In this document: positions 1 through 18,051 of the stretch, one piece after another
How positions within the stretch are numbered: position 1 is the stretch's first letter
How the letters are laid out: each line of letters begins with the position of its first letter
Assembly (NCBI GenBank): GCA_030248135.1
Contig: JASANC010004863.1
Location: forward strand, 1 to 64,000
DNA from: Theristus sp. LFF4_11
Taxonomy: Eukaryota; Nematoda; Chromadorea; Monhysterida; Xyalidae
Reading direction: 5' to 3'
Length of the DNA: 64,000 nt
The notes under the pieces: generated by a model
Told to the model about the DNA's origin: nothing
The model's database searches: none
The model's input: the letters and a program-made list of their open reading frames with translations, nothing else
Position numbers and translations under genes: made by a program

Positions 1-2160
1 AACGTGCTCTGTCTGTACTGGGTTGTCTCCGTACTGCATACACAGTCGAACTCTAAAATATAGGGAATCAGCTGATTGGTTGGTGATTACGGTATGCATG
101 CCTTCTGTGCAAACCAATCTCCGACCCCACCTGCACAGAAAGCATACATCTCTGTAATCACAACCAATCAGCTGATTCCCTACTTCGACTGTATGCTGCT
201 GTTCATACATGTTTTATCGGAGTTTCCTGCGTTTTTTTGCAAAATAAAATGGATGGATGAATTGATAGCATGTCATACACGAAGTACATCCACATCAAGT
301 CAGGATTATACCGGTTCTTACATACATATCAATGGCGGGAATTTAAAAACAACTCTAACCGAAGCATGAATGCCAGTCTCGGTTTGTTGCGAATTGAGCA
401 GCGCCAAATGTCCATTAGGCCGCAGTGAGCACTGCGCTTTTGCCTGCGCTTGGGTGTACGCTGTAGCAGTGTCGTACACGAAGCAACGTCCGTTGTAGAA
501 AAAGTGCGATTGCGTCAGCGCATTGCACCAGGCCTCCAGGGCTGTAAACGTGTTTGAGTTTCAAACTTTGTGATTTTTCACGGATTAGCTATCATAACTT
601 GAATCGGGACACGCAAAGACATTGCTTTCTGTTCTTACGTACGTCGACGTGGTTCAGGACCACAGGGGAAAACAAATACGAAACTAGCTCAATTACTTGT
701 TTCAAAGTTGTTTACTAATGGTACACACAAAACACGTTGCGAGAAAAAAACGGTATGTTACAACTGTATCATGCTAGTTTTCTTGCTAATGGACAAGACT
801 TGACGCCGTGCAAGGACGGGACCTTTCCACATTTTGCAGTTCTAGAATGTTACATTAAATAAAACAAACTGTTCGCGCGTATCACGGTTGCACGCAGAAT
901 GACGATCGTTGCCAGGAGAATGGCAGAATATTTGTGCATTTTCAGAAAAAAAGAACGAATCAAAGTAATTTTTTTTCAAACGAAAAAGTCTACTGTAACT
1001 TTTATCCTTGGTGATTGTACAACCGTTGTCCATAAAATGATATTCCCTCTCCTATCTCATGTCATTGATGACCGACACTGTGATAGTGTTTACAGTAGTA
1101 AACATGACAACGAACAAAACTTCACGCTGAGCTCAGCTCTAAATAGCGTCACTTTTGCTTCACTCGAATTTGAAAATAATACTGTATCGTATTCATCGTC
1201 ATTTCAAATGCTGAATAAACAAATCAATAAATGTCAACACCAAAAACACAAATTGGCCAGTGGATGGCTGAAATGCTGCCATTTTAACACCACAAACAAG
1301 TTGTTTCGTGGAACTGTACAGAAAAACTGTTAGCGATAGTAACGTACTGTACAGAAAAAGATACTGTCAGCAATAGTAACGTCTTTCCCTCGGCTATTAT
1401 AGCTTTTTTTTGGTTCTGTGAATCAATGCGTTCCCTTCGCAAGCGTCGAATAGACGCTCGTTTCAAGCTTAACGTGACAATTCAAAATTGTCCATAAATG
1501 ACACTTGCGGATCACTTCAGCAAGTTACGTTGATAGGACAGCCAGGCAAACAGGACACCTGTTTGGATTGCACACATTTTTAGCGCGAGGAGACGTGACT
1601 CCAGGCATACCAGTATGTATCTCCATGCCAGTGTGGTGCAAAAAAAGTATCAAGTTCATTACGTCGTTGATGGCTTGCTCATGCTGACGTATTGTATGCT
1701 GACGTTCGTCGACGTAATTGGATGCTATTCGATTTTTAAGGAAACTTTGTCCGTGTGTGATTAATTTTGTTCTTTCACATTATTTCAGGTTAAATAAACT
1801 GCTACTGGGTGAAACAACACATTTAAAAATTGACCGTTGATTGTATTGAATTTCTCAGGTGGACTTAAAAGTCAACATTGTCTAGCGTTCATGTTCTGGC
1901 GCTCTGCAAACAAACCAGAAATGTGCAAGTGTTGTGAGGGTCGAAACAGCATCTCACCACAGTAGTGCAAACAAACATGAGACAAGCCTGTGAAATGAAA
2001 TGCTTGTGAAGAACGATTTTAGCGCGAACAGCGAGCTGCAGAAAAACATGAATTTTCTACAAAGCACCAATACCCTGAACGTTTTCGGTTACAATTGCAC
2101 TCCAAATACAGTAGTACATGTAATGTGCATGTGTATGTTCGCGCCCACTGACAATAAAGC
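1..2160. other. Non-coding stretch upstream of receptor gene 1
   Basis: No exon of the receptor family or of any other recognised protein is visible on either strand. The open frames here (for example 899-1333) show no signal peptide, domain motif or splice-consistent partner. The only structured item is a short inverted-repeat MITE at 41-192, listed separately. Confidence 0.6.
41..192. mobile_element. MITE family A, copy 1
   Basis: A short inverted-repeat element. The left end reads CAGTCGAACTC and the right end is its reverse complement GTTCGACTG. Inside each end is a copy of the palindrome-rich core AATCAGCTGATTGG. The middle carries the inverted pair GCATGCCTTCTGTGC / GCACAGAAAGCATAC. 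There is no coding capacity. The same ends recur at 48998, 54218 and 55043, with more degraded relatives near 11699, 23690 and 32483. Confidence 0.75.
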
Positions 2161-7927
<5,767 letters not shown>

Positions 7928-9924
7928 ACTTTCATTTGTATCGTCAATGATAAAAATTGGCGCATGTAATAATTCCGTTTGACAAAGAATTTATTCACCA
8001 TTTTATTTTCCGATTTCTGAATTAAAAAGTCATGTTTGTGCTTGTGGACTACTAACTGTAAATTCTTGTCTTCGAAACCTGCTGAAACTGTGTCATAATT
8101 TCCAAAGTCATTTCAATAAAACTACCGTCCCCAAATGGCAGGATCTTCACAAGCAAACGGCAACCCTGAATTTAGGTACTATGTTATTATGAGATAGCTT
8201 AAATGCAAAGCCAAACAAATGTCAGTCTCAAATATATCTGTCTGGCGAATGTCACAGGAAGCCGACGTGCTTGACTGCAAGCTGAAGTGCATTCCGACCA
8301 GACTAGCCCCTGACAATTTTCCTCTCCAAATCGCTTTCCAACGTTCCTAATCAGCAATCACACGTTCTTTCAGTCATCAGGTAAGCAACTCCAGAACCCC
8401 AAAATTGCCAAAGCATTAGCACACGTTTCTAAAAGAAAAATAAAACAGCAAAATGACCGACAATACGACGACCAAAATGAGTTAACAAACTGTTACACAG
8501 CCATTTTTTGTTTTTGAATAAAACAGTTTTAGCAGGAATAAATACCAAACACTTGGTTCGCAAGTAGCTTTTTGTACTTTTGGGTTTGATCGGTCTTAAG
8601 TGGAGCCATAGCCAGGACAATTTTCTACCGTTCACATCAGTAAATTGTTTCTTACGTTGTATGCTCGCAAAAAATACTTGGTCAATGTGACCGGTAAAAC
8701 ACAGCGGTAACCAGCGGCAAGACCGGTAAAAGTTCTAACTTGCCTTGTCACTTCTACCGGCAGAAGTGAAGGACTTCTGACTGCTAGACAGCTAGTTTTC
8801 CTGTGATATACAATGTATTCAGTACCATTTTACTGTATTACCGTTTTGAGTTTCTTGATGTGTGTTTTGTGAGCATACAAAGTTAATTTTGCAAAAAGAA
8901 ATGCAGAAATAGGGCCAAATAGAAACATTCACGCATAAAGATGTTCGTGTGTGGTTCTGAAAGACGCGCCATAATTTTAGCGGCTGTTTTAACACATAAA
9001 CAGGTGCTTTCTATGCGGATGCTAACCCAAATTCTAAGTTTTTTCTTCTAATATTCGAACCTATTTTTGACATAACCGTGATTTTTGTCAACTGATATTT
9101 CGACCATCAACAAAATATGCACTTTTACAAGCATTTTCAACATTTGTGGAGTCAAAATTAATCGACATAGACATAACAAAGTGCATGATGGTTGGAACTG
9201 TACCGGCATACCTATCTGGTGTGCAGGTGATATTTTTCACAAAAAAATGCCTGAAAACTGAAAATCGAAAAGCTCTGTGCAGACAATTGACAATTCAACA
9301 CGTACACAGCACAGTTCATTCGAACAGCATGGGGTCTTACAAAGATGACAAACGCGAGTTGCAATGAAAAGTAATCGTTTTTTTCAACCTCTCCCTTTGC
9401 GCCCCGGTACATCATTTACAGCCACGTATGTGCAGTATGTACTGCATGCACATGCCTAAAACTCCTGTTTATCAACCACCTTATATCGGCAAAATCAATG
9501 GTTATGAAAAAAGCTAAGTTTCAACACTACCATTTGAGCTGTCGATCAACAATACACATCCCCCCCTCCCTCCGCCCTTTTCTCGTCGTCGTCGTGCTTC
9601 TCTGCTTCTCTTCTTGTGTTTTGCTTCTCAAATAAATTTGATTCGTTGTTTGATTCTAACTTTTTGTTTTGTTTTGTTTTTGAAACACTTTACCTGGTTT
9701 GACCGTGTCGATTGTGTTGTCAATAACTTTGAAACCCGATACCCGATCAAAAAATATGACGTAATAAAATAATTTAGATTAGATAAAATAGATTCTAAAA
9801 AATTAGGAATGATATAACTTCAGGAATCAGCCGGCCAGAGCTTGCATGCTTTGGTGGCTTGGCCGCCCACTACACACGCAGTTTGCTTTGGTTGGACACC
9901 ATGTTAATGGAAAAATATAATTGA
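7928..9924. other. Intergenic region between genes 1 and 2
   Basis: AATAAA at 8115-8120 is a plausible polyadenylation signal for gene 1. The block 8305-8375 (gacaattttcctctccaaatcgcttt...) has a diverged relative at 26085-26150. Nothing else is recognisable and no receptor exon is present. Confidence 0.5.
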
Positions 9925-10189
9925 TACCGTAAAGTCTTGCATATAAGGTCTCCTTATATAAATTTGAAAATCAAAAATTTCTGAAAAAAGTGGAATTTCG
10001 TGTGACAACCTTATAAGTGGGAGGAGGTCTTATAAAGCGAACATTAGGAATTTCGGGCCTTATAAACGGGGTAGGATTTGACCAAGTCAAAATTTTGAAT
10101 TTTTTGGTTTCCCGCCGTGTGACACTCCGCCCACTTTTGGGTGGGGGTCTTATAAGTGGGAGGAACCTTATATGCAAGACTTTACGGTA
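9925..10189. mobile_element. MITE family B, copy 1
   Basis: 265 bp with about 24-bp perfect inverted ends (TACCGTAAAGTCTTGCATAT... and its complement). The interior has repeated 'cttataa' steps and a GCCGTGTGACACTCCGCCCAC block. It lies 186 bp upstream of the gene 2 start codon. Other copies: 11990-12244, 51226-51491 and 63192-63458. Confidence 0.9.
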
Positions 10190-10375
10190 AATGAAAATAA
10201 ATCGGTGCAATCTCCCTGCATTTATTTGAAAACAAACGGAAACAAGAAGCGAAGAGCAAGCCGGGCCGGATCGTCACGTTCGCCAAAAACGCAAGCAAAA
10301 AAACGCGAATTCCAAAATCTAAAAAACCGCATGTTTGCAGCCTTTCCAGAAAATCCCGGATTACCAACGCTGAAA

Positions 10376-13300
10376 ATGTTGCCCGCCGGGTTGCTGCTTC
10401 TTGGGTCATTGTCGATATTTGGCACTGCGAATAATCTCGAAAGCTTTGTGCAGATGAAGAATGCTGAACAGGCGAACTCGTCGTTTCCCCCATCGGCTGA
10501 TTCTATGAAACTGCTGTTGGCGCACTTATTTCGCAGCTACGACCGCCGAATCCGTCCGGTGCAACGTCAAAGTGACGCCGTCAACGTTGACGCCAGACTG
10601 GAGTTGTACAAAGTCAATGAAGTGGTTCGCTATTATTATTTTCAATGAGGTGCTTGGATAAAAAGATCATGGTAACATGTTTGTGGTCTCGCGGCAATTC
10701 AAAAGTGGCCGATGAAATTCAAAAAGTGACACTGGTGTATCTCCACACGTGACCCAGTGACATTGGGTCCATTTTGTGTAATTTCAATTTTTTTCGTGCA
10801 AGAAAGTGATTTTTTGTCTATAGAAGAGCCGCAGACGTTAGGTAAAAACGACAGTTCAATCAAACCAGGCACCCGCCAATCGCTTTCCATATAAAGTGGG
10901 CACTTTAAAAGAGCGTGCATTTGTTTGCAATAAAATATTGATGAAAATCTTCAGGACTCGGGAAAACACTCGATTACGGTCACAATCATAAGTTTCTTCG
11001 TGAGTTTTTTAGGATGGTTTTTACGGTTTTCAGTCATGTTTTGTACTCTCATTCTTTCTTAAGTGGTTTATAAAATAAGCAACAAGAGCTGACAAATAAG
11101 TTTTTTATGTGCGCAGAGTTGGTACGATGAATTTATGGTTTGGAACGCAACTGATTACGGTGGTATCACAGAAATGATTCTTCCGTTGTTTGATCTTTGG
11201 TTGCCCGACGTTGTCTGTGTGACCGCGTGCGTATTTTCATTGAATTTCTTATTTTGTGGCTTTTTTGGAACTTGTTTTATTCAATCCGTTTACGTTTACT
11301 TGACGTGCATTGGATGTAAATGCAAAGGGTTTGGTAGAAAACGTAACTAATCTCAACTAATCTCTGTAAATGTCCCATCCCTGCTCGTCCTAGTTTAGAG
11401 CGTTTGGTTGGAGGTAAAATGAAAGTTTGGTTTCAATCTTTTTGGGATTTTCGAAAAAGTCGTTGTTTAAAGAAATTCAACTCTTTGAAAATGACACAGG
11501 CTGGAAGTATACGACAGCACCAGAGGCGCCTATGACCTCACAGTGACTGTTGAAAACAGCGGTCTCGTGAAGTACACTAGAATGATGATGCTGAAAGCAC
11601 AATGCGAGATGGACGTATCATTATATCCTGCCGATGAGCAAGTTTGTTTGGCACCACAGGGTGGCGCAAAAGTAGTTGCCACGACACGTACAGTCGACCC
11701 TATGTAAATTATAGGGAATCAGCAGAATTGATGATCACGTGATGCATGCTTTCAGTGCACACCAAACTGCGCCCCCAATCAAAAAATACATAATATTTTT
11801 GTTTAGATAGCTATGTGCCGTATCTGCTAATATTGGTTATTTTAAAAGCTTGATGGCGTTTTCCAAATCAGAACTGCACGCTGGAGTTCATGTCGCACGG
11901 GTACAACTCCACTGCCTTGTCGCTGCGTGCTATTGGATCGACATCACCTTGCAGCCGTCATCTGCATAATGATGGTTTAAAAATATATATACCGCAAAGT
12001 CTTGCGTTTGTATGGTTTCCTTATGTAAATTTGACAATCAAAAACTTCTGAAAAAAGTGGAATTTTGTGTGACTGACAAGTGACAACCTTATAAAGGTCT
12101 TATAAAGCGAAGATTAAGAAGCCCGGGCCTTATAAACGGAGTGGAATTTTGATTTTGATTTTTTCCCGCCGTGTGACACTCCGCCCACTGTTGGGTGGGG
12201 GTCTTATACAGTGGGAGGAACCTTATATGTAAGACTTTATGGTATTCAATGTTTGTTTATTTTTCAGGTTGAACTAATTAACCGAAAACACAATAACAGA
12301 AATTGCGATTATAAAACTTCATAAGTTGAAAATATACAGGTTGTCTCATAAAAAATTACAATCAGCAAGTTACTTTGTTCTCGAGTTCGGTTCAACGTTT
12401 AAGACTGAAAGTCGGAACACAAAGCAAAAGTCGTTCTAACCAGCAACGTTTTAACTTAAAGGTTGCAAATAGAGTCCGTCACAAATGGTAGATCATTGTC
12501 CATTTTCGATTTGTTGAAACTGTCCTAGATGCAGTTACACCTTTTTTGTTTATTCTTTCAGATAAAATTGAATTTCATTGAATCAGTAGCAGACATTCCA
12601 AAAAAGCGTTGACACTTTCAGACTTACAGTTTGACCAAATTCGAGGACGACCGTTTTGCCCATTGTAGCTTTTTTTGAGGCACACTCTGAAAATAAACCC
12701 AGAAAGACAATGAAACCCAGAACAAGCAGTCCAACGCTTCTTTTTATTGCCACCAGAATGGAACACAAAGCAGTGCGCCGTTTGGACGGCACAAAAACGC
12801 CGCCATAAACTTGTTGACGTTCTGTTTGTCTCGATCGTGATGCAACGCAAAGCCGGCTTCTACGTGCTGACGCAGTTTGTGCCGATCGTAATGATCACAA
12901 CAACCACAATGATCGGACTCTTTTCACCAGCTAGCCACGATCGGGCTCGCACAGAAAAGGTGAACGTTATTTTTTATAATATTCCGCCAATTTTAAACCG
13001 CCGTTGATTATTATACACGTCTTTTGACGTTTGTTATCGTTGTAGTGGGCGCTTAAAATAATCGACACGCAATGACGTTTTTCTGAGCCTGTCTTGAACA
13101 GTCAAATACCCGGAGCGATTTTGTGTTGACTTTAACACCGGTTGCACCTAAGAGTGGGGGGCCTAGTACTGAAGTGCTGCTACACGGGGTCAAACTCAAA
13201 CTAATGGTGCAGCGTTATTCTACTCAACAAGGAGCTTCAGTTTCACCCATAAACCATGCCTTGAAACTCCCTATAGCGGCCGCTATAGGGCGCGAAATTA

Positions 13301-16300
13301 AAAAAAAACCTCGATTTTTTGCCGTTTTTTGCAAAGTATACCATGTTGCAACGCATTTTTCTACCCAAGCGGATGTTTTTCAGAACCTGAAATAGTGTGC
13401 GTTTTAAAGATCTTGCGGAGCTCTACTAAGATATTAGCTCCGTCAAATCGGATCGTGTCCCTATTTTTCACTGTGAGCTACGCAAAATTACTTTTTTTGC
13501 ATTTTTCACACTTTTTCCTTACTTTTATTTTCATGCAATGACAAAACAGTGGGTAGTGATCAGGTTCCAAATAGCCTGACACATGGTCACACCATTCGTC
13601 TTCGTGCATGAGTTCCACACTATGTAGTGTTTGTTCCGGTTTGACAATTTCTTTAGTCCATCGGAAGTCGTCGTATCTGGTGTCGAGCAGCATGTCTTGT
13701 TCTTGCGCCAGACAAATTTGTAGTAAGTCTGTGTCAAGTGCGTTGCTCGATTGTTGAACATCAATGACCATCATCACCGGATATGGGTGACTGTCAATTG
13801 ACGTGTGGTTCACGGGTGATCTGATTTCATATACTAACTTTTCAGCTAGCATCTTGTTCGGATCAGTTGTGATTTCATTAGCGTCTTCCATCATTTTCTG
13901 GAATGAAACGCCATTTGGTGGCCAATTTGTGTCAGCCGGTATACGTGATAGTGCATCCGCCGCTTCATTTTCTTTGCCTTTGCGGTACACAAACGTTGGA
14001 TTGTACTCGGCTAGTACAACTGACCATCTGAATACTCGGTCATTGTTGAATTTCGTGGTGAGACATGTTCTCAGCGCTGAGTGGTCCGTTACAACGGTGA
14101 CTTTCGAATTTAGCAAGTAGTGTCGCAGCTTTTGTAGTGCCCAGACTACTGCTAGCATTTCGAGTTCTGTCGACGTGTACCGTGCTTCAGCACCACGTAA
14201 GCATCTGCTCACGAAGGCGACGGGTCGCATTTTCTTGTCTTCCTCTTGCAGTAGAACTGCGCCGATTCCGACTTTGCTTCCGTCTGTTTCGAGCACAAAT
14301 GGCTTGTGAATGTCCGGGTATTTCAGTACAACATCTTGTAGCATAACCTTTTTCAGGTTTTCAACTGCTTGTTGATGTTTCGGTTCCCAATTCCAGACTG
14401 TTCCTTTGTTTTGTAGCGGATACAAGTCTTTTGCGATTTTTGCGAAATCCTTGATCCAACGCCGGAAGTAACTGAAGAAGCCCAGAAACTTTCTCAGTTC
14501 CGTCTGGTTCGATGGTGTTGGCCAGTGCAATACTGGATCGATTTGGTCAGGGTCTTTGGTCATTCCGTTTTCGTCACAGCAGAAGCCCAGAAATGTCAGC
14601 TTGTCTTGAAAGAAGTGACACTTTTTGATTTCCACTTTGAGGTTGACTTCACGGATGCGGTCGAAACAGAAAGACTACAGTGTAGCTTTTTACCCATTTA
14701 TAAGGGTTAATAATGGGTCAGTTGTAAAATTTGTACATATATGGATTCGGCGCATTTGGGAACTCCTAGGAAGGGATTTTAAAAATTGTTTTCAAACTTA
14801 TTTATTGAAAACGTCTGAAAACGGCAAAAAATCCATGTTTTACCCATTTTTGGATGAGAAAGTGGTCCGTTACAAAATATAAAAACGTATTCAAGTACAG
14901 AAGTTGTAAAGCCATTAGAAAACAGTTTTTTTAAATAAAAATCCACACTTAGAATTAGAAATTAAAACAAAAAAACCACTGGAAAACGCAAAAAAAAGTT
15001 TTTTTGCCCAATTTTTGGGCAAAAAATTGCCCCAAAAAACCTCCTGGAGAATTAAAAATTAAAATTAAAAGTTATTTCTGAATTGATTTTTTTCACTGTG
15101 AAACGAAAACATATGAAAAAAGCAAAAAAATCAACATTTTACCCGTTTTTTGGGTAAGCAAGCGGTCAGTTGCAAAATATAAAAACTGATTCAAGTACAA
15201 CGGTTGTAAAGCTATATCAGAAATAGTTTTTTAATAAAATCCACGCATAAAATTAAAACATTAAAACAAAAAACACTGAAAAACGAAAAAAATGCGTTTT
15301 TGCCCAATTTTTGGGCAAAAAATTGCCTGGGGCAAAAATCTAAAATCAGATTTGAATTCAGCGACCTCGAAAACCTCTGTTTGACACAAAAATCAGGGTC
15401 AGAAACTGTTTTGTCATTGCATGAAAATAAAAGTAAGAAAAAAGTGTGAAAATGCAAAAAAAGTAATTTTGCGTAGCTCACAGTAAAAAATAGGGACACG
15501 ATCCGATTTGACGGAGCTAATATCTTGGTAGAGCTCCGCAAGATCTTCAAAACGAACACTATTTCAGGTTCTGAAAAACATCCGCTTGGGTAGAAAAATG
15601 CGTTGCAACATGGTACACTTTGCAAAAAACGGCAAAAAATCGAGGTTTTTTTTTAATTTCGCGCCCTATAGCGGCCGCTATAGGGAGTTTCAAGGCATGG
15701 TTTATGGGTGAAACTGAAGCTCCTTGTTGAGTAGAATAACGCTGCACCCTTAGTTTGATTTTGATCCCATGTAGCACTAGGCCCCCCCACTCTTAGGTGC
15801 AACCGGTGTTAAATTTCCTTCACGGAAAAGAGAATCCGTATATTTGTCACGAAACTTCAGAAGACAATGTAATATTCACGAGCTATGATGTCTCGTGTGG
15901 TTGTATTTCGGCTTCGGGCGTTCTAACCGTTGGATGAACATTATTAGCACAGCACAAAAATGACAGAACAAAAATTTAGCGTTCAGTAATAATTCTCATC
16001 AGTGCTGTACTTACATTGCATGTTGTTGTAATTTACACGATCTTTGTACAGAAAACGTCTTGCACTATGACTTTTGCACTCTGACTGCATTTTGTCAGAG
16101 TGCAATTTCCAAAAGTGTTTTCGGTTCTGTATCAAACCTTTTATGGCCAGGTTACACTTGGTTTGACGGCGCTATTGGCGATGGGTGTCCTGTTGATGAG
16201 CGTCACAGCAACGCTGCCAAAAGACTCGGCGCATTTTCCAAAACTTGGTTTGGCTGTGCTTTTTTGTCGACATTGTTTTATGTTAAAAACCTCTTCTGGG

Positions 16301-16853
16301 AACGTGTTATGTAGAGTACTAGTTAGTTACTGTAAAGCCGCAACTGCCTGAAAAAAAATGTGGCTGCAGATAATTCGGTAATACTGTCTGCTAAACACGT
16401 TGCACTGACATTTCAAGGAGAATTCATAATTATCGAAATGTCACTGATCGTTCTGGGCACCTTTGTGTCCACTGGTCTCATGTGGCTGCACGTCATCGTC
16501 AGAAATGCCGATAACCGTCGTGTGCATGTGGTGATGCAAAAGTTTGGCTTCAAAATGAAACCGAAAATTGCTGCTGCTGATCAACAGTTGAAACGGTCAA
16601 TATCGGTCAGTGAAGTTGATCCGGACGAAGAATTTTGTTTTTTGCGTTTCCAACTTGTACTCAAAAAGTGAACTCATTTTAGCATCCCACGCCTCTCTCT
16701 CGTGCTATTCACTCCATTGAGGAAATGATTAACAACTACCGTGCTGATGAACTGCTAGAAGAGGCGAGCAAGCAGCTCATGAACAGCTTGGATGTGATCA
16801 TGTGTTTTCTGTTCACTGGATTGAACATTTCGTTGACAATACTTTACATTTAG
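10376..16853 (+). CDS. Receptor gene 2: nAChR-like Cys-loop channel subunit
   Basis: Exons: 10376-10624, 10955-10999, 11117-11226, 11500-11641, 11872-11974, 12757-12959, 16151-16247, 16418-16605, 16683-16853 (435 codons). The start was chosen at MLPAGLLLLGSLSIFG, a typical signal peptide; an upstream Met at 10331 is less hydrophobic. Then FRSYDRRIRPVQRQ, DSGKHSITVTI, loop D FMVWNATDYGG, loop A WLPDVVC and Cys-loop C170-C184. M1 is FYVLTQFVPIVMITTTTM, M2 follows TEK (Glu at -1', Leu at 9'), M3 follows GEF and M4 is near residues 415-434. Loop B reads FMSHGY, so the Trp that normally contacts the ligand is His. There is no vicinal Cys pair. The M1-M2 intron is 3.2 kb because a TTAA-flanked element (13132-15812) sits in it. 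The acceptor before 16418 is AAG. Confidence 0.87.
11699..11790. mobile_element. MITE family A fragment
   Basis: Left end only: TACAGTCGACCC...TATAGGGAATCAGCAG followed by the GATGCATGCTTTCAGTGC block. The matching right end is missing. It sits in an intron of gene 2, just after the Cys-loop exon. Confidence 0.55.
11990..12244. mobile_element. MITE family B, copy 2
   Basis: Ends TACCGCAAAGTCTTGC... and ...AAGACTTTATGGTA. It is slightly diverged and shorter than copies 1, 3 and 4, and lies in the intron before the M1 exon of gene 2. Confidence 0.85.
13132..15812. mobile_element. TTAA-flanked element with ~410-bp terminal inverted repeats
   Basis: Left arm 13136-13550 and right arm 15405-15808 are near-perfect reverse complements. 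Each outer end is CACCGGTTGCACC and each is flanked by TTAA, as in piggyBac-type target duplications. Each arm contains a 22-bp perfect palindrome centred on GCGGCCGC (13269-13290 and 15664-15685). No transposase is visible. The interior holds a minus-strand Ty3-type RT/RNase H fragment and two diverged ~225-bp direct repeats (about 14810-15025 and 15105-15335). It is non-autonomous. The element type (piggyBac-like or fold-back) is inferred only from TTAA and the long arms. Confidence 0.85.
13478..14680 (-). pseudogene. Ty3/gypsy-type RT-RNase H fragment inside the TTAA element
   Basis: Open for about 400 codons on the minus strand. The N-terminal part matches the end of a Ty3-type reverse transcriptase (VNLKVEIKKCHFF..LTFLGF, then LRKFLGFFSYFRRWI). 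RNase H follows, with LETDGSKVGIGAVL, YTSTELEMLAVVWAL and VVTDHSALR, then an EAADALSR connection. The polymerase active site (YxDD), protease and integrase are absent. A stop interrupts the frame just upstream of the fragment (about 14690). The last ~18 codons run into the left inverted arm of the host element, so the C-terminus is not native. No function is expected. Confidence 0.85.
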
Positions 16854-17093
16854 TGCAAAACGGTTCCTTCACTATTTTGTTACGCGCAAACAAACAAACG
16901 TGTCTGAAATCGGAAAACAAACAAAAGTCTCACAAGCGGGTACAATGCATAGCAGCTGTTTTACTTTAAATTGCTTTATAGTATGTTCGGGCTTCTGTTT
17001 AGGGTGGTGCTCTTATATGGAGCCTTAGTTGAGTCCATGAAACAAATGGCAAAACTAACCAATGTCAAACCTAAAGAAACAAATACCGTATTA
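16854..17093. other. Start of the intergenic region between genes 2 and 3
   Basis: No exon is seen. The rest of this spacer is a G-rich inverted-end element (17094-17550) and unremarkable A/T-rich sequence to 18051. Confidence 0.5.
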
Positions 17094-17550
17094 CCCCCAA
17101 TAAACCCCCATGGGGGATTAATACGTCAGCGACTTTTAGGGGTGGGGGTTTATTGGTGGGGGGGGGGGGGATTATTGGTGGGGGGGGGTTTATTTTACAA
17201 AAAATTCTAGGGGTGGGGGTTTGTTGAAAAATGGCAAAAATACATTGCATGGCAGGCAAGAAAGTCGCAGAAACTTCTACTCTACATAGAAATTTCCTTT
17301 TATAACAGCCTTTTGTAATGAAATTACTATTAACTCACCTATTTGGGGCCTTTGGTAGCACAATTTCATCATTTTCACTGCAACCAGCCACTGAATTCGC
17401 TGGGTATGTGTTTCAAACAGGTCTCCAATAATCCCCCGTGGGGGATTATTTGTGGGGGGGGGGGTTATTCGGAAACTGGTCGGGGGGGTGGGGGTTTATT
17501 GGTGGGGGGATTAATGGTGGGGGGGGGTTTAATGGGGGTAATACGGTGTA
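17094..17550. mobile_element. G-rich element with inverted ends
   Basis: The left end TACCGTATTACCCCCAATAA is matched by the right end ...TTTAATGGGGGTAATACGGT, about 20 bp inverted. Inside, two clusters of long G runs (17150-17220 and 17450-17540) are separated by a 200-bp ordinary core. There is no coding capacity. It is probably a MITE whose subterminal repeats are G-rich. Confidence 0.65.
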
Positions 17551-18051
17551 TCTTTTGAATGAAATTGAATTTGATTTGAAATAGAATTAATTTTTTGATC
17601 CAGACGATTCGGTTCGATTAGCGTTAGATTTGACTTCGTTTGATCAGCTTCCACATCTATGCCTAACGGAGTTATAGTGGAAGGAAAGTACTCTCAAAAA
17701 GCTGGTGTTAAATCAAACTGGAATCCAGCTTTGTTTTCCGAAACATGTTGTCTCACATGACAGAAATGTGGTGAAAACTTATTACTTGCTGTGAACAGTG
17801 AGGGTTTCCGCCACCGCAAAAACGGTTTCATATTTCAAAAGTCGTTCTTGCTGGTTACATTTTGTATCCAGCAAAACTCAGGTTTGGTTTTTGCACGCCA
17901 AAAAGCAAACAAATACAGATTGGTTGAAAAAATAGATATGGTGATGAAAACAGAAAAAATTAAACAAATACAGAGAGCTATTATTCAAATGCGATCCTGA
18001 ACCATCTTCTTTTCTAGCCAATTAAAAATAAATCAATCTAGAAAACAAAAA

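Noticed and set aside
899..1333. 144-codon frame upstream of gene 1
   Set aside because: No recognisable domain, signal peptide or splice-consistent neighbours; composition is like the surrounding non-coding DNA.
10331..10375. Upstream Met (10331) as the gene 2 start
   Set aside because: The Met at 10376 is directly followed by a hydrophobic signal core like those of genes 3 and 4; the upstream extension would place a polar stretch before it.
13478..14635. 385-codon frame as an intact retrotransposon polyprotein
   Set aside because: Only the end of RT and RNase H are present, it is preceded by a stop, and its C-terminus is the inverted arm of the surrounding element.
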